Origin: Talinum fruticosum
Taxonomy: Eukaryota > Streptophyta > Magnoliopsida > Caryophyllales > Talinaceae
Reading direction: 5' to 3'
Assembly (NCBI GenBank): GCA_021018815.1
Contig: JAITYX010000130.1
Coordinates: forward strand, 372,001-436,000
Length of the DNA: 64,000 nt
Both the position numbers and the translations under genes were made by a program. Below are positions 1 through 11,455 of the stretch, in pieces (the stretch's first letter is position 1; every line of letters starts with the position of its first letter). The notes beneath the pieces were generated by a model that was given only the letters and a program-made list of their open reading frames with translations, searched no databases and was not told where the DNA came from.

Positions 1-779
1 GTAGATCACTTATCTTCGGACTTCAGCAACCTCGGTACGTTTGTATAGTAATCAATCCATGTCGAGTACACGCTTTGAGTCGTCGAAACTTGCAAACAGT
101 TCGAAAGAGGCAAGCAAGATGCAATCCAAGTAAGGGATCTCCTAGACCCGTCCCATTTGCCGCATTACATAGTCGGGGAAATAGTATGTACTGGTTTTCG
201 GACCCAACAAACATACAAAAGGATGTTTTTGAGTATATGTCCTAAATTGGGACGCTCTCCAATATTCGATGTACGACTCAATAGGATGCCCAACTCTCGC
301 CTAGGCTTCCCACCAAGAAGGTGCATGGTTAGTCAAAGCACTAAGTCATTGCTCGCGACAAAACGTGTAGCTAGGTGCTAGTCCGCTCTTGTTGGTGCTT
401 GTACCAATATAAGGTGTTCCACTAACCAGATTTGCACACAACAGATAGTAACATTAGAGTCCTCCATGGTTGGATTCACATTATTTACAGATCGAACATG
501 AGCAAAATCAAATAAAAAAGAGCAAAAAGTGAGACTTTGGAAGAGGCGGAGGACTTTTAGCCTCACCGACACCGAGACTCCCACTTACCGGCTGGCGCCG
601 CCTACCTAGCTCACCGGCTAGTTCCTAGATAGTCTTGCTGCTTACCCGCAATATCGGGGGTTGCCCGTGAAGTCCTCATTTGGATTTGCTTCAGCCCGGT
701 TTAACATTAATTGTCTCCGGAATGATAAGAGGAGTAAGAGAGTGGTGATCCTCCAACTGCTCGGTAAAGGTCAACGAGT

Positions 780-1310
780 GTAACATGTGCCATGTCCCCG
801 TGGCCTCCCACTAATAATAGGAAACCACCTATCGGGCAAGTGATTATGGTCGGACGTCTTTGAATATGTGTATGCCCTGAAGAATGCATCGAGCGGTAGT
901 ACGACATCAGATTCATTAGATTCACCTCATCCCTTATGAGAATCAAACTTAGCTTTATATTATTTAGCTTCGAGAGGACGCTTACATGTTTTATACATAT
1001 TGTAGAAGGCGTTTGAACCACATTTTTGGTCTAACGATGAATGCCTCAAATGGCATCAAATACTTCAAGAAGGGGACATAATTCTCTATCTCCAAACCTA
1101 AAGATATGGTATTACGGATCCCGAAAGGCCACTGCGACCCTTAAAAGAGTCCAGTAGACTTTCACTTGCCAATGCTAAACAGGTATTCGATCCATAGAGG
1201 GATAACCCTACTTTTTCAACTTCAGTCATCTCATGCATCCAGTGGGACATTTCAATCATGAAATTCATCTTTGAACGAAAAAAGGAATGCAAAGGCACTA
1301 GGGAATTTTC
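780..1310. repeat. Dispersed repeat, copy 1 (homologous to 60290-61860)
   Basis: This stretch matches 60290-61860 in the same orientation. Both contain a 'tggcctcccac' block (near 799 and 60315) followed by an A-rich 'ggaaactaacc'-like run. Both then have a block starting 'tcaagaaggggacataat' here (about 1066) and 'tcaggaagaggaaaaagt' there (about 61600), each continuing for about 250 bp with a shared 'ggtattc' core. The second copy is split by a probable hAT-like insertion. Direct repeats flanking the Tat-like element could be its LTR or UTR sequence, but I cannot place LTR ends. No convincing coding frame is present. Confidence 0.5.
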
Positions 1311-2995
1311 TTAGGAACACATTTTCTAAAGGAGATGCAAAAGGAGATTTGGAGGTTTAATTTTCGATTACCTTTCGCCGAGTCCCTCTTATAGCGGATT
1401 CCAGGACCGCAGTCCTTATATGTAACGTGATTGTAGTCGGCTAGAGCCTCTAGTCGTGGGTTGGTCGGCGCTAGCCAGACCGACCGTTCCGCTTTAATTT
1501 TTAGGCATGAGCATTCCTTAGGTCAAATTTCGGTTTTACGTTTCGGCCAATTTCAGCCACACCTTATTATTTTTGGACCATGCAATTAACATTCCCAATT
1601 TTTGCTTTATTATTTTCTTTTGGGGGAATGGAGGCTAGTGCAATTTTTTTTTTTCGATTTGTCTTTACAATATTTCTTAGGATTTATTGCATCATATAAA
1701 TAAAAGAAAGCATTTTTTGAGGAAACTCATTGATTAATCTCATCTGTCCCTACAAGGAGTTGATCAATCCTTATTATCGAGGCATCATTGAAGATATAAT
1801 CACGAAAATCCTCCAAGATTGAAGTGGTAACTCGTCTGTCACCATCGACCTACGAGGAACTAGCCCCGTAGTCCTAAGTTGATTGAGAGGCTTCATGAGA
1901 AGTCCCGTTGTAAAACATCCGATGAAAATCGAATAGGTTACCGTGAGCGTTAAGTGCTTGAAGAGGCATGACATCCATATAAGCCTCGGAGGAGCTACGC
2001 CCAACACTGGAAGAACTAGGCCCGTGTACGGATGTACTTGGCCACACCTCGGAAGTACTACGCGGTGAGAACGCCTTGAAGAATGACGGGTAGTATTTGC
2101 TCTAGCCGTGGTACTAGATGGCATCTCTTGGCTAAAGGGACGCGTTTGAGCCCCGGAGCCACCAAGGAAACCTCTCGATGGAGGAGATCCAAATCAACGA
2201 TCCTACTAAAATAACATAGCAATTAGCAAATCTACTAAAAGCTCATGAGTTAGCACTTTCACTAACTAAAGCTTACCGAAATGTTCAGAACATCTTTCCG
2301 GTAAGCGGGTCCTTGAATGCTTTAAGGGCTGATTGGAGCTTGATAGACACAGTTCAAGATTACTCCCGGTCATAGTGCAAATTAATTATGTTAGCAAGAC
2401 ACTTTTAGCATGCAACTAAAAGTAAAATAACACAATACTCTTACCCCTTTCCAATTCTTCGGAAAAGGATGCCCCACACATTCATCTTCGGGAATTTTCG
2501 GGATCTTAATATAGCATGAGCACTCCCAGGTTGTGACGCATCAACATCAAGGCTCGGAATATAGATGTCACCCAGAGAAGCTATAGAAGATAAACTTAAT
2601 TTCAACACAAGAAATTCAATTACACAAAAGAGCGAGATGAAGACTCATTAATCGGGTCATGATTCGTCCCAAATATTGAGCATAGGATGAATTCATATTC
2701 AAAAACTAGGTATAGAGATGCCCGATGGTTATTTCCTCCTGCTCCTCTTGAGTATGAAGTGAAAATAAAACATCATTTTGTGGAGGATCTTATGGAACAA
2801 AAATACCGCTCACCAAGATACCAACAAAACCCAAATAGACCTTCAAGTAAAATCCTCCTCTTACTCAATTCTCGTGCTACGCTTAAGCTTGTAGGAAGTT
2901 AAATTTGGGTCCAAGGATGGAAGTTAGCCTGCACACACAAGACCCATGCGGAGACAAACAAAAAACCAGCAAATTTGGGCAAGAAACGCTCGGCC
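1311..2995. other. Unassigned non-coding repeat DNA
   Basis: I recognise no gene here. A 116-codon open frame on the minus strand (2124-1774) is Arg/Ser/Pro-rich, has no recognisable motif, and reads no better than its alternative frames, so I do not call it. A 71-codon plus frame at 2687-2902 is equally featureless. A short polyT stretch occurs near 1650-1665. The segment probably belongs to degenerate transposon sequence lying between the 780-1310 repeat and the tandem repeats that start at 2996. Confidence 0.4.
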
Positions 2996-4133
2996 ATTTG
3001 GCCGACACCCGTTTAATAACCGTAATTTTAATTAAGGTGACTATATTAGTTAAACTAATCAGTTAGTTTTAATAAAATAAATTTGGTCAAACAACTAAAA
3101 TATATATGTGGGTGTATATTCATAATTTTATTTAAGTGAATTATTAGTTTGCGTAACTATTGTTAGTGAAATATATTAATTTCTTACTTTTCTTCCCAGA
3201 CACATCTAAATTAAAAGTCAAGACCTCTTATGTCACTTACTTGGGTTTACCCTAATTGATACCTAACAAAAAAAAAAAAAAGAAAAAAAGGAAAAAGGAA
3301 GGATTAGGTGTTAGATTACTTGGAGGGTTTAGTGAAAGGAAGAAATAGCTGGCTTTTTCGGGTGACGCTATGCAATAGTAAGAGAGAGAGAGAGAAGTAA
3401 AGGCAAGAAATAGAGAGAGGGAAGGGGAAAAAGAGAAAAAGAGAGCAAGAGGTAGATATGGAGAATAAGAGAGGCGGATATGGAGAATGAGGAAGGTGGA
3501 GAAAGGAAGACGGTGAGAGAGAGCAAGAGGAAGAGAGGGGTTGAGCGGGAACAAGGTAGAGGGCGAGAGATAGAAAGCCAAAGAGGCTGCAAGGAAGAGG
3601 AGCGGGGAAAAGGAATGACGATTTGGGAAGAAGAATTGGTGAGATCGAGAGGAGCAAAGAAAGAGGGAACCGAGAAAGATAGAAGGCTTGATACCGAGAT
3701 GGTGAACAAGGGCGAGTGCAAAGAGGGAGAAGGCAGAGCGAGAACCGGGAGACGAGAGGAAGAACAAGAGGAGAGGGAAAGCAAGGAAGCCCAAATCGAT
3801 TCCAAACCCTAGAATTCGAGGTGGGTAATTCTAATTCGTGAATTTATGGAAATTTAGAGCCTGAATGAATTGTTGTTAAATTGTCTAATTTTGTACGAAA
3901 GTTGAACTTTATGGATTCCTGAGTTGTTGTATTGAGATTGAATTTTAATTAAAGTTATTTAGCATTTGATTATGTGAAATTGTAAATTTAGTCAACCTTT
4001 GGAATGACTAAGAATTTAAAGATGGAAGTAGTGCATCAATTGGGTAGTTAAATAGAGTTGTGGGAATTGAGTCGATTTTAACGGTTTGTGATGAGTTGTG
4101 ACTCCTTAGGTTAAAATTAAGACTTTGTGGTTG
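2996..4133. repeat. 1.14 kb tandem repeat, unit A
   Basis: Unit A begins 'tttggccgacacccgt' and unit B begins 'tttggccggtgcccgt' 1138 bp later, after which the two run in parallel. Each holds an AT-rich leader ('taataacc..taattttaattaag'), an A-tract, a purine-rich tract and the block ending 'attcgtgaatttatgg'. The leader resembles the 5' end of some plant Ty3/gypsy LTRs (TGTAATAACCC), so these may be tandem LTR fragments. That assignment is inference, because no primer-binding site or pol sequence is attached. Confidence 0.7.
3363..3800 (+). repeat. Purine-rich (GA) tract, copy 1
   Basis: About 430 bp are almost free of pyrimidine runs on the plus strand and built from GAGA, GGAAG and AGAGAGAG motifs. 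Long open frames on both strands are a by-product of this bias: they are Ser/Leu/Pro- or Arg/Glu/Lys-rich with no domain. Homopurine mirror-like tracts of this type can form triplex (H-) DNA. A second diverged copy is at 4500-4925. Confidence 0.75.
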
Positions 4134-5214
4134 TTTGGCCGGTGCCCGTGTAATAACCCTAATTTTAATTAAGTTGACTATATGAGTTCAACTAATTAGT
4201 TAGTTTTAATAAAATAAATTTGGTTAAACAATGAAAATGTATACATGGGTGCATATTCGTAATTTTATTTAAGCGAATTATTATCAGTTTGCATAACTAT
4301 AGTTAGTGAAATATATTAATTTCTTAATTTTTTACTTGGACACATCTAAATTAAAACTCAAGACCTCTTATGTCACTTAATTGGGTTTAAAATAATTGAT
4401 ACCTAACAAAAAAAAAAAAACAGAAAAAAGGGAAAAAAAAGGAAGGATTAGGTGTTAGATTACTTGGAGGATTAGTGAAAGGAGGAAATAGCTGGCTTTT
4501 TCGGGTGACCCAACGCAACAGTAGAGAGAGAGAGAGAGAGAAGTAAAGGCAAGAAACGAAGAGAGGGAAGGGGAAAAAGAGCAAAGGGAGAGCGAGAGGT
4601 AGAGATGGAGAATAAGATAGGTGGAGATGGAGAATGAGGTTGGCTGAGAAAGGAAGACGGCAAGCGAGAGCAAGAGGAAGCGAGGGGTTGAGTAGGAACA
4701 AGGTGGAGGGCGAGAGATAGAAAGACAAAAAGGCCACCGGGAAGAGGAATGGCGACCGGGAAGAAGAACCGATGAGACCGAGAGGAGCAAAGAAAGAGGG
4801 AACCGAGAAAGATAGAAGGCTTGATACTCGAGATGGTGAACAAAGGCGAGTGCAAAGAGGAAGAAGGCAGAGCGGAACCGCGAGACAGAGGCGGAACAAG
4901 AGGAGAGGAAAGCAAGGAAGCCCAAATCGGTTCCAAACCCTAGAGTTTGAGGTGGGTAATTCTAATTCGTGAATTTATGGAAATCTAGAGCCGGAATCAA
5001 TAGTTGTTAAATTATCTAATTAAGTACAAAAATTGAACTTTATGGATTCCTGAATTATTGTGCTGAGATTGAATTTTAATTAAAGTTGTTAAGTGTTTGA
5101 TTATGTGAAATTGTGGATTTAGTCAACCTTTGGAGTGACTAAGAATTGAGAAATGGAAGTAGTGCATCAATTGGGTGGTTAAACAAAGTTGTGGGAATTG
5201 AGTCGATTTTATCG
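4134..5214. repeat. 1.14 kb tandem repeat, unit B (cut by a copia LTR)
   Basis: This is the second copy of the unit at 2996-4133, in the same orientation and about 90% alike by eye. It keeps the 'TGtaataaccc' start at 4149. It stops after 'gagtcgatttt' at the first base of a copia LTR (5215), whereas unit A continues past this point for about 65 bp. The copia element therefore inserted into unit B after the duplication. Confidence 0.7.
4500..4925 (+). repeat. Purine-rich (GA) tract, copy 2
   Basis: Homologue of the tract at 3363-3800 inside repeat unit B, differing by scattered substitutions and small indels. The GA microsatellite at about 4526-4541 is longer than its counterpart. Open frames on both strands shift against those of copy 1, which argues against coding function. 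Confidence 0.75.
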
Positions 5215-6669
5215 TGAAGGTTTGCTCTTGGAGAGTCTAAGTCATCTTAGGGGGTAGTAGGGTGATGAGGAAATTAAAAAGAACTTATACGCTTTTTGCT
5301 TAAAAAGTGATAAACAACTTATTGTCGATCTAGATTGGACTCGAAATACGTGGAAACCATCCTGGGCAGAAAACCACTGTGAGTGTTAATCCCAAGCACC
5401 AAGTCAAATCCACTATTTTGAATCCACAAAATATAAAGAATCGACTCTACCGAATTGCTCTCTTAGACAATTCCTTACAAAGTTTTCTTAGACTCGAAAT
5501 TCCCTTATCCGATCTAATACTTCCCGAGTGAGGTAACCTTTACAATCAGGGACAGTTGAGTTGAGTTAAGCCTTACAGCTCAGTCAAGGGACTTATAAAG
5601 AAAGTAAGAGAAGAATGTAAATGATTACAAGAATTTCTTTACAACTCGGAAAATATTAAGTACAAACATGGAGTTGTAAGTAAAAGATTGAGTGAGTAAT
5701 GCACTAAGAGAATTAGGCAAGTATATTGATCAATAATTTCAGCAATCCTCAAGTCTTGTGAAGGGGCTTCTATTTATAGATGACCAAGCAGAGTAGCCAT
5801 TGAGTATGATTTCTGGACTGAAATCTTTACTAGCCGTTGTCAAGGCTTTTCCGAGTCACTCGAAAAGATCCGTTGGAGTGTGAACGTTGGGCAACGACTA
5901 TTTGTTCCATAAGGTGTTCCAATCAACTTGTGTTGTCTGAAAAGTAAGGTGGAAACCACCATTTAGCCTAGCATTGAAGTTTTCCAGTTTGGAAACAGAC
6001 AGCCACGACACGGTGTCCGAGTCCGTCTACAATTGGCTAAAACTGTCTGCTGGTGTTTAACGGCTAGAAGCCGATTTCTTTTGAGATTCAAAAATTAGAT
6101 CAGCCTTATTTGAATAACCTACAAAAGGAAACCACATTGGTTCTTAAAGTATAAAATACTTTGGTCTAAAATTAGGCAAAGATAATAATTACATCCGAGT
6201 ATTTAAGAGCTTAATTATCTTAGGCCTAAAAGAGTGGAATATTTTGAGTCTAATATTTAATAGGTTCAAAGTCAGCTCACAATAAATCCTAGAAAGATCA
6301 AGTTGAAGAATAAACATCAGAGTGAGTGAACTTGTTCTATCAAATAATTCTATAAGAAATAAACTGACTTAGAATATCGAATTAACGTTGTAATTCATTT
6401 TACCTTAACAAGCATAGTCAATATTCGAAAACGTGCGTTAAAAGAATTATTTGATCATGCGATGGTTCTGAGTAGATTCTAAGTAGGTCAGAATACCCTA
6501 GTAGAGAAGATATCAAGTAAAGTGCTATTTGAGTCACTCAAAACAGTGATGAAAACTTAGATAGGAGTTTCTATGCAGCTCGGAATGACTTACAATCAAA
6601 ACTTAAGAGAGATAGAAGTTTATACTTGAGTCTTTCATAAAATACTTAGAGTTAAGATCTAAGTCTTCA
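5215..6669 (-). mobile_element. Copia 3' LTR of a truncated minus-strand element
   Basis: This 1455-bp LTR belongs to the family of the complete LTRs at 31021, 39496 and 47969. It has the same ends (TGAAGGTTTGCTCT at 5215 and CTTCA at 6669, i.e. TG..CA) and the same internal order. A TATA box reads on the minus strand at 5771-5780 (complement of tatttataga). It is clearly older and more diverged than the array LTRs. A polypurine tract follows at 6670. The upstream partner LTR is missing because the element is cut off near 9345. Confidence 0.85.
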
Positions 6670-6684
6670 ATCTCCCCCTTTTGA
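6670..6684 (-). other. Polypurine tract (plus-strand primer) of the truncated copia element
   Basis: On the minus strand this reads as an A-rich stretch, then GGGGGAGAT, directly against the LTR. This is the plus-strand priming site expected next to a 3' LTR. The same sequence occurs at 32585, 41062 and 53779 in relatives. Confidence 0.8.
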
Positions 6685-7119
6685 TGAAAGGCATTCCATT
6701 CTTAAGATAGAAACTTGTTAGTTCAAAATATAATTTTTTAGTGCCAATGATCTGTGTTTTCTTATGTATCGAGCATGTAGAATGTAAAGTTAAAGAATTC
6801 CGGATCAAAGCATAACTTAAATGTAAATAGCAAATATCGGAACCAACGTAGATTTTTGAGTAGATAAGATAAGCGTTAAAAGAAACTTAGAAATGATAAG
6901 AATATTAGAACTAAAAAAGATAGACATAACATTCATTCATACAAAAATATATACAACAAAAAGGGAGGAACTCCCCTAAACGCAACATCAAGGTTTCTAT
7001 ACTTTCTTCCCTAGAATTTCAGCAAAAGGAAGGAAGAAAGTTTGGAAGCAAGTACATTTAATGTTGGACCAAAAAAATGTAAAACAAGAAAAAAAAATAG
7101 ATTAGGAGGGTGGAGCTGG

Positions 7120-8679
7120 TTGGTCGAAAAAGGACAGACGAGCGAGTGCGCTTGCACCGATATGTCCGGGAAGAGGTGGTAGAGAGCGGTAGTGGTAGCA
7201 TAGGGATGTTGAGAAGTGGCTTAAACACTGGGTGGCCGAGTGAGGATAATATCATCCTCTGGCTCATCCTCTTGAAAGACTACGAGTCCGGTGCTTCTAA
7301 GGTAGCTGGTTTGGGCTGTTCAACATCCTCAGCCTTTTTCGACCCACTCGGATCGTTATCCGAGGAGATCGGTTCGAGTTCGGGTTCCATAGCACCCTGG
7401 TCTTTTATTGGAGTGTCCTCGTCTTTTGCTCATTCTTCTCTTCAGGCTAAGCCTCGCCTACCTCCACCGTGGCCTCAACTTTTCTTCTTCTTCTTCTACC
7501 TCATCGAGGTAAACTTGGCAGGGCTAGAGAACTCCTCACATGTGTCGGAGGATTCTAAGTCCTGTGCGGCTTTTGTCCTTCACTCCCGAAGGAGTTGAAG
7601 TTGGTCACACTTGCTCGCCGAGAATGCCTTTGAATTCAAGCATAAGAGATTGACACTCCTGAATCCGAGATCGGCCGGTCTTTTGGTTAATGACCATATC
7701 ACGATAGATGGGATTGAGGGAGCGAACAACCGACTAAAGTTACTCCACCGCGAAGCGAGCATTTTGACCAAGGTGGAGAGAGAGGTGGTTGAGAAGAAGA
7801 GGGAGCAATAGAGGTAGATGGATGTGCTGGTTGAATTTGAGTCCGGGCGGGAGGAGGGGAGGCGGGTTCCAACTCGGAAGAGTGAACCCGGACACTAGTT
7901 TTGACCTCCTCGGTATCCATAACCCGTAAGTTCTTTTCTACCAAGAACTATGGCGGACTCAAAACGACAAGTGGGATCCGAGGGAGGGGTGATCTTGAAT
8001 TGTTTGAAAATACAAGTCGAAGTGCTCCAAAAGGAAAAGAGCGGATTTTTGGATTGAGCTGGCACTTAAGCCATGTGCTCGATGATGAATGGAAAGAGGT
8101 CTACGTTGTAGCCCTCCATGATATCTAAAAGAACTTTGAGAACCCTAGATTTTGTGTGCTCCTTGCTCGAGTAGTGAGCAAAGAAAGTCCTCATCGAATG
8201 TAGCAAAGTAATCTGACTTTGCTCTTCATCCGAGTCACGTAAAAGTTTTTCCGTTGCTCGAGTACTTCTTTAACGAATTTGTCGAAAAAGTCATCGACAA
8301 TTTCCAGAAATGGAATATGATTGAGATTGAGAAAAGAGAGGTGACATTGAAAAGCTTATGGAGAAGAGGGAGGTTGATCTTAACAATCGTACCTTGAACT
8401 TTTGAGGTGATGACACCTCCAAAGAAAGATTTGTTTTCATAGAACTCAACAACGAGTTCCGGATAGATAAATTTGTCTGAAGTATAAGGAATTGTATACT
8501 CCAGTTTCTTGAATGTATTTGAGCCAAGAGAACGATGTTGTCTTGAAGAACTTGTCATCCAATGTGAACTCGCTGGACGACAAACACTTTTGGAGGGTCG
8601 ACGTACCCTCTTGAGCATTCTTTCCGGCCTTCTTAGTTGCGGACCCCAAGAACTCGGATGTAGAAGCTCTTTTAGGCAT
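7120..8679 (-). pseudogene. Copia accessory third ORF (decayed copy)
   Basis: The minus-strand frame starts at an ATG (8679-8677) with the conserved beginning MPKR. The family core follows: LDDKFFKTTSFSWLK, then a VYNSLYF-type segment and an ELVVEFYENK segment. These align with the copies starting at 34616, 43082 and 51661. The reading frame is broken several times. The downstream half is low-complexity (Ser/Pro, Glu/Lys) and ends near the conserved Arg-rich end at about 7145. The ORF lies between the pol end (9235) and the 3' LTR, the position of env-like ORFs in Sireviruses, but I see no signal peptide or membrane segment. Its layout resembles the plant 'putative plant transposon protein' domain seen in retroelement ORFs. 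That resemblance is inferred from memory of the family, not searched. Confidence 0.65.
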
Positions 8680-8831
8680 AGTGAGAAGAGAGACACAAGA
8701 AGTTACTTGGAGAAGAGAGAGAGAGAGAGACAGAGAGAGACCTTTGAATGCTAGGAGAGAGTATGAGAGAGCGAGAATATTTCGAGCGAGAATAGTAAGG
8801 GGCAAAGTAAAGAAATGAAGGCAGAGAGATG

Positions 8832-8841
8832 CTATAAATAG
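8832..8841 (-). promoter_or_regulatory. TATA-like box upstream of the accessory ORF
   Basis: A palindromic CTATAAATAG lies 155 bp upstream of the accessory-ORF ATG. A TATA-like box sits in the same place in three other copies (34856, 43325, 51471). GA microsatellites lie between box and start. The minus-strand reading (ctatttatag) is a weaker TATA box than in the other copies. Confidence 0.4.
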
Positions 8842-9234
8842 AGAAAACGGTAATGTCCTTCGACCTTTTTCTTACTTAACATTCAAATGTTACTCTCGGA
8901 CAGTACATGACGTATAGCGATCTAACGGCTAGAATTCCAGCGTTTTCCGTCTAACGGTTTGAATTCTTCGATAGAGACGCGTGTCGAGAGAGATAAAAGA
9001 AATTTTTCAAAATATCTTTATGAGATTCTCCATTTATCTAGAGATGATCTCAAAAGTTTGATGTCTATTTTTCTCAAATTATGAGTCTAACTTGATATTG
9101 TTTCTAAGTGACTAAGAAAGTAGTTAACTCACAGCTCAGTCTTATTTTTGAGTCAACTCGATCCATTCGTTAAAAACAAGTATAAGCTATAATCATGAAA
9201 GTATAATCAAGTAATCATATAATTATGCATTAAT

Positions 9235-9345
9235 CATACCAAGCTCATTCCTAATAAAAGAAAACTGATCCTCACTAAGAGGCTTAGTGAAAATATCGAC
9301 TAATTGAAGTTTAGTAGGAATAAATTCAATCAAAGTATCCTTGAT
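9235..9345 (-). pseudogene. End of copia pol (RNase H C-terminus), truncated
   Basis: Read on the minus strand, this gives the family's pol terminus (ADIFTKPL..ED..F..RNELGMINA, then stop). It matches the ends at 35253 and 43723 in the tandem array and near 51070 in the plus-strand copy. Homology fades near 9345, just before Tat-like gag sequence starts. Most of pol and gag of this element are therefore absent. Confidence 0.7.
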
Positions 9346-9364
9346 CAATGAATCTTCTCTAAAG

Positions 9365-10610
9365 ATGGAAGTTAGAATTAAGGCTTAGGAGAAAAAGATT
9401 GAGTCAATGTATGAAATTCTTGGTCTTATTCTCCAAACCTTGAAGAAGAATGAGGAAACAAAGGGTGGAGAGGAAATAGAACCTCAACTTGAACCTTAAC
9501 CACAGCCTCGGCCGAGCCTTATCTTGAACCTCAATCCGATCCACATATAGATCAAATAGAGAAAATGTTATGAGAGTCCTACATATTAAAAGCCATTATT
9601 ATAACCTAGTGGGATTCGCTTCAATCTTGAAAGGCAAATTACCTCCGAAATTCACTATGATCGACATTAAATTTCATGGTTTGAAAATCCCCATCATCAT
9701 ATATCCGGAATTTTATAGGACCAATGACTCTAAAAATGTACCAGAAGATACATACCATATCATCTTTTCATGGACGTTCCATAAGGATGTCATGAAGTGG
9801 TATAACTATGTTGATCCACATAAGGTCACAAATTGGACGGATCCTTGTAAGGAGTTTCTACATCAATACTCCTACAACATTGACTTAATTGTTACTCTTT
9901 GAGACTTGGAACCGATTAAACAAGAAGGCAAGGAAAGCTTTACCGACTTCCCGATACACGGGACGACAAAGGTTGCCCAAATGGCGAGATAGACCCTCCG
10001 AAAAAGATGAAGTAAGATTCATTATTAAGAATCGCGTGACCAGCTTATAATCAACACTTGAAGTTCTTGACTTTCATGAGCTTCATTGCCCTTAGAGATG
10101 TTGGCATGCTAATTGAAGAAGAATTGTCCACCACGACCCCAAAAGCCATGGCAAATTATAGAAGTAATTACTAAAACAAATACAAAAAGACTTCTAATAC
10201 TTGTACTACTAGCGGGGTTGTATATGTGAATGCCTTAAACAGGTATACCGACTATACTCCGATGGGTACTACTTATGCCCAAGCATTAGATCGCCTTCTC
10301 TCCAAAGGCAAAATCGAACTTTCGCCTATTAGAGCGAGAATCCGAAACCGCAAAGCAATCTAAAAACTAGGATAGGAGAAAGTGTTGCAAATAACATCGT
10401 GCACGAGGACATGACATTGAATAGTGCTTGGACTTTTAAGAATAAGCCGGAAAGTATGTTCCGTAATGGACAATTTCCTTTAGCAAAAGTTACTCAAAAG
10501 CTAAACAACAACAAAAGTCCATTTAGCGGAAGCTGTAACCATTTTTCCGAACCCATTTTAGGTCGAGTAAGATCCTTCTATCTTTATTCAAGACATTAAG
10601 GAACCCAACT
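9365..10610 (+). pseudogene. Ty3/gypsy Tat-like gag (split element, 5' part)
   Basis: An acidic, Gln/Pro-rich N-terminal region (KKIESMYEIL..) is followed by an open frame at 9570-9902. It carries the capsid pattern of Tat/Ogre-type Gag: KLPPKF, then a DTYHIIFSWTFH helix, a MKWYNYVD segment and a W-D-P-C-KEFLHQYSYNID motif. Further on, WAFKN..ES..RNGQFPLAK near 10430-10500 matches the region after capsid. Stops and frameshifts interrupt it. The element continues into protease (10880) and resumes as pol at 55193 after a 43.7-kb insertion. Confidence 0.7.
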
Positions 10611-10879
10611 CCAAATTGATTTGCCTCTAATAAACAAGGAAATAATGAGGATTGTTGGCAAGCGAGGAAAAAGATGTGTATTAAACCAATCGATGTACTA
10701 AGGATGATAGTGATGATGACTTCTATGGCACACAACCCACGGAAGATAGTGACTTTTAGGGAGAACCAAAGGCATGTAAAGTTCGGTTCCAATGTCCACA
10801 ACAAACTTAAGAAGAGGATCTTATCCTCAAACAACTTTAAAAAGCTCAAAGCTGACATATCAATCTTGCAATTAATATA

Positions 10880-11455
10880 TGCATCTTAGAAAAATAGACA
10901 AGCCTTTATTGATTCCCTTATCAAGATTGAGGTATCATTGAAGGTCTCACCCGAGGAGGTAGTAGGTATGGTCGGTATTGGTGAATGAATGATTACCTTT
11001 AGTAACAAAGACCTATTAAAGAAGGTGTTGCACACAACAATGTCCTATATTTGACAAGTAACTTTTATTAACAAGTTTGTACCCTTAACCTTAGTGGATA
11101 ATTGGTCATCTGTAAATGTTTGTACATGGAGGACTCGCTAAAAGGTTAGGAATAAGAGAGCAACAACTCTCTAAACAAACAGTTCCCCTCGGAGAAAATG
11201 ATAACTCGAAAGGACGATCTTAAGAACTGTACCTCTCCCTATCAATGTTAGACCAGTCTTGAAAAACATAGATTTCAAAGGCTTGAATATTCCCGCTACT
11301 TTTCGTCTTATTCCGGAATGCTCATGGCTTCATGACCACCAAGCAGTATCCTCTATACTGCACTAGAAAGTCAAGACGATCATTAAAGGATAAGTGGTTA
11401 CCATCAAGGAGACAACCTTTGCACTACAATAACCAATAAGCAACCCTTTGTTGGG
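10880..11455 (+). pseudogene. Tat-like aspartic protease region, truncated by insertion
   Basis: The frame containing VDNWSSVNVCTW (11094-11130) matches the retropepsin signature V-D-N-G-S-A/S-x-N-V of Tat elements. Trp replaces the catalytic-loop Gly (DNG to DNW), which should inactivate it. About 100 bp later comes the conserved block between protease and reverse transcriptase (IDFKGLNIPATF, then SSTLHQKVK-like residues near 11350-11380). Sequence homologous to a Tekay LTR begins abruptly at about 11456, so this is the left junction of the nested insert. Its right junction is at 55193. Confidence 0.6.

Noticed and set aside
1774..2124. 116-codon minus-strand open frame as a hypothetical gene
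   Set aside because: No motif, promoter or homologous copy in the window, and neighbouring frames look equally plausible.
3252..3812. Long overlapping open frames on both strands (up to 180 codons), and similar ones at 4387-4972
   Set aside because: They arise from the purine-rich composition, have no domain, and the two tandem copies do not conserve the same frames.
7120..8679. Accessory ORF as a retroviral-type envelope gene
   Set aside because: Position fits an env-like ORF of Sireviruses, but no signal peptide, transmembrane helix or cleavage motif is visible in any of the five copies.
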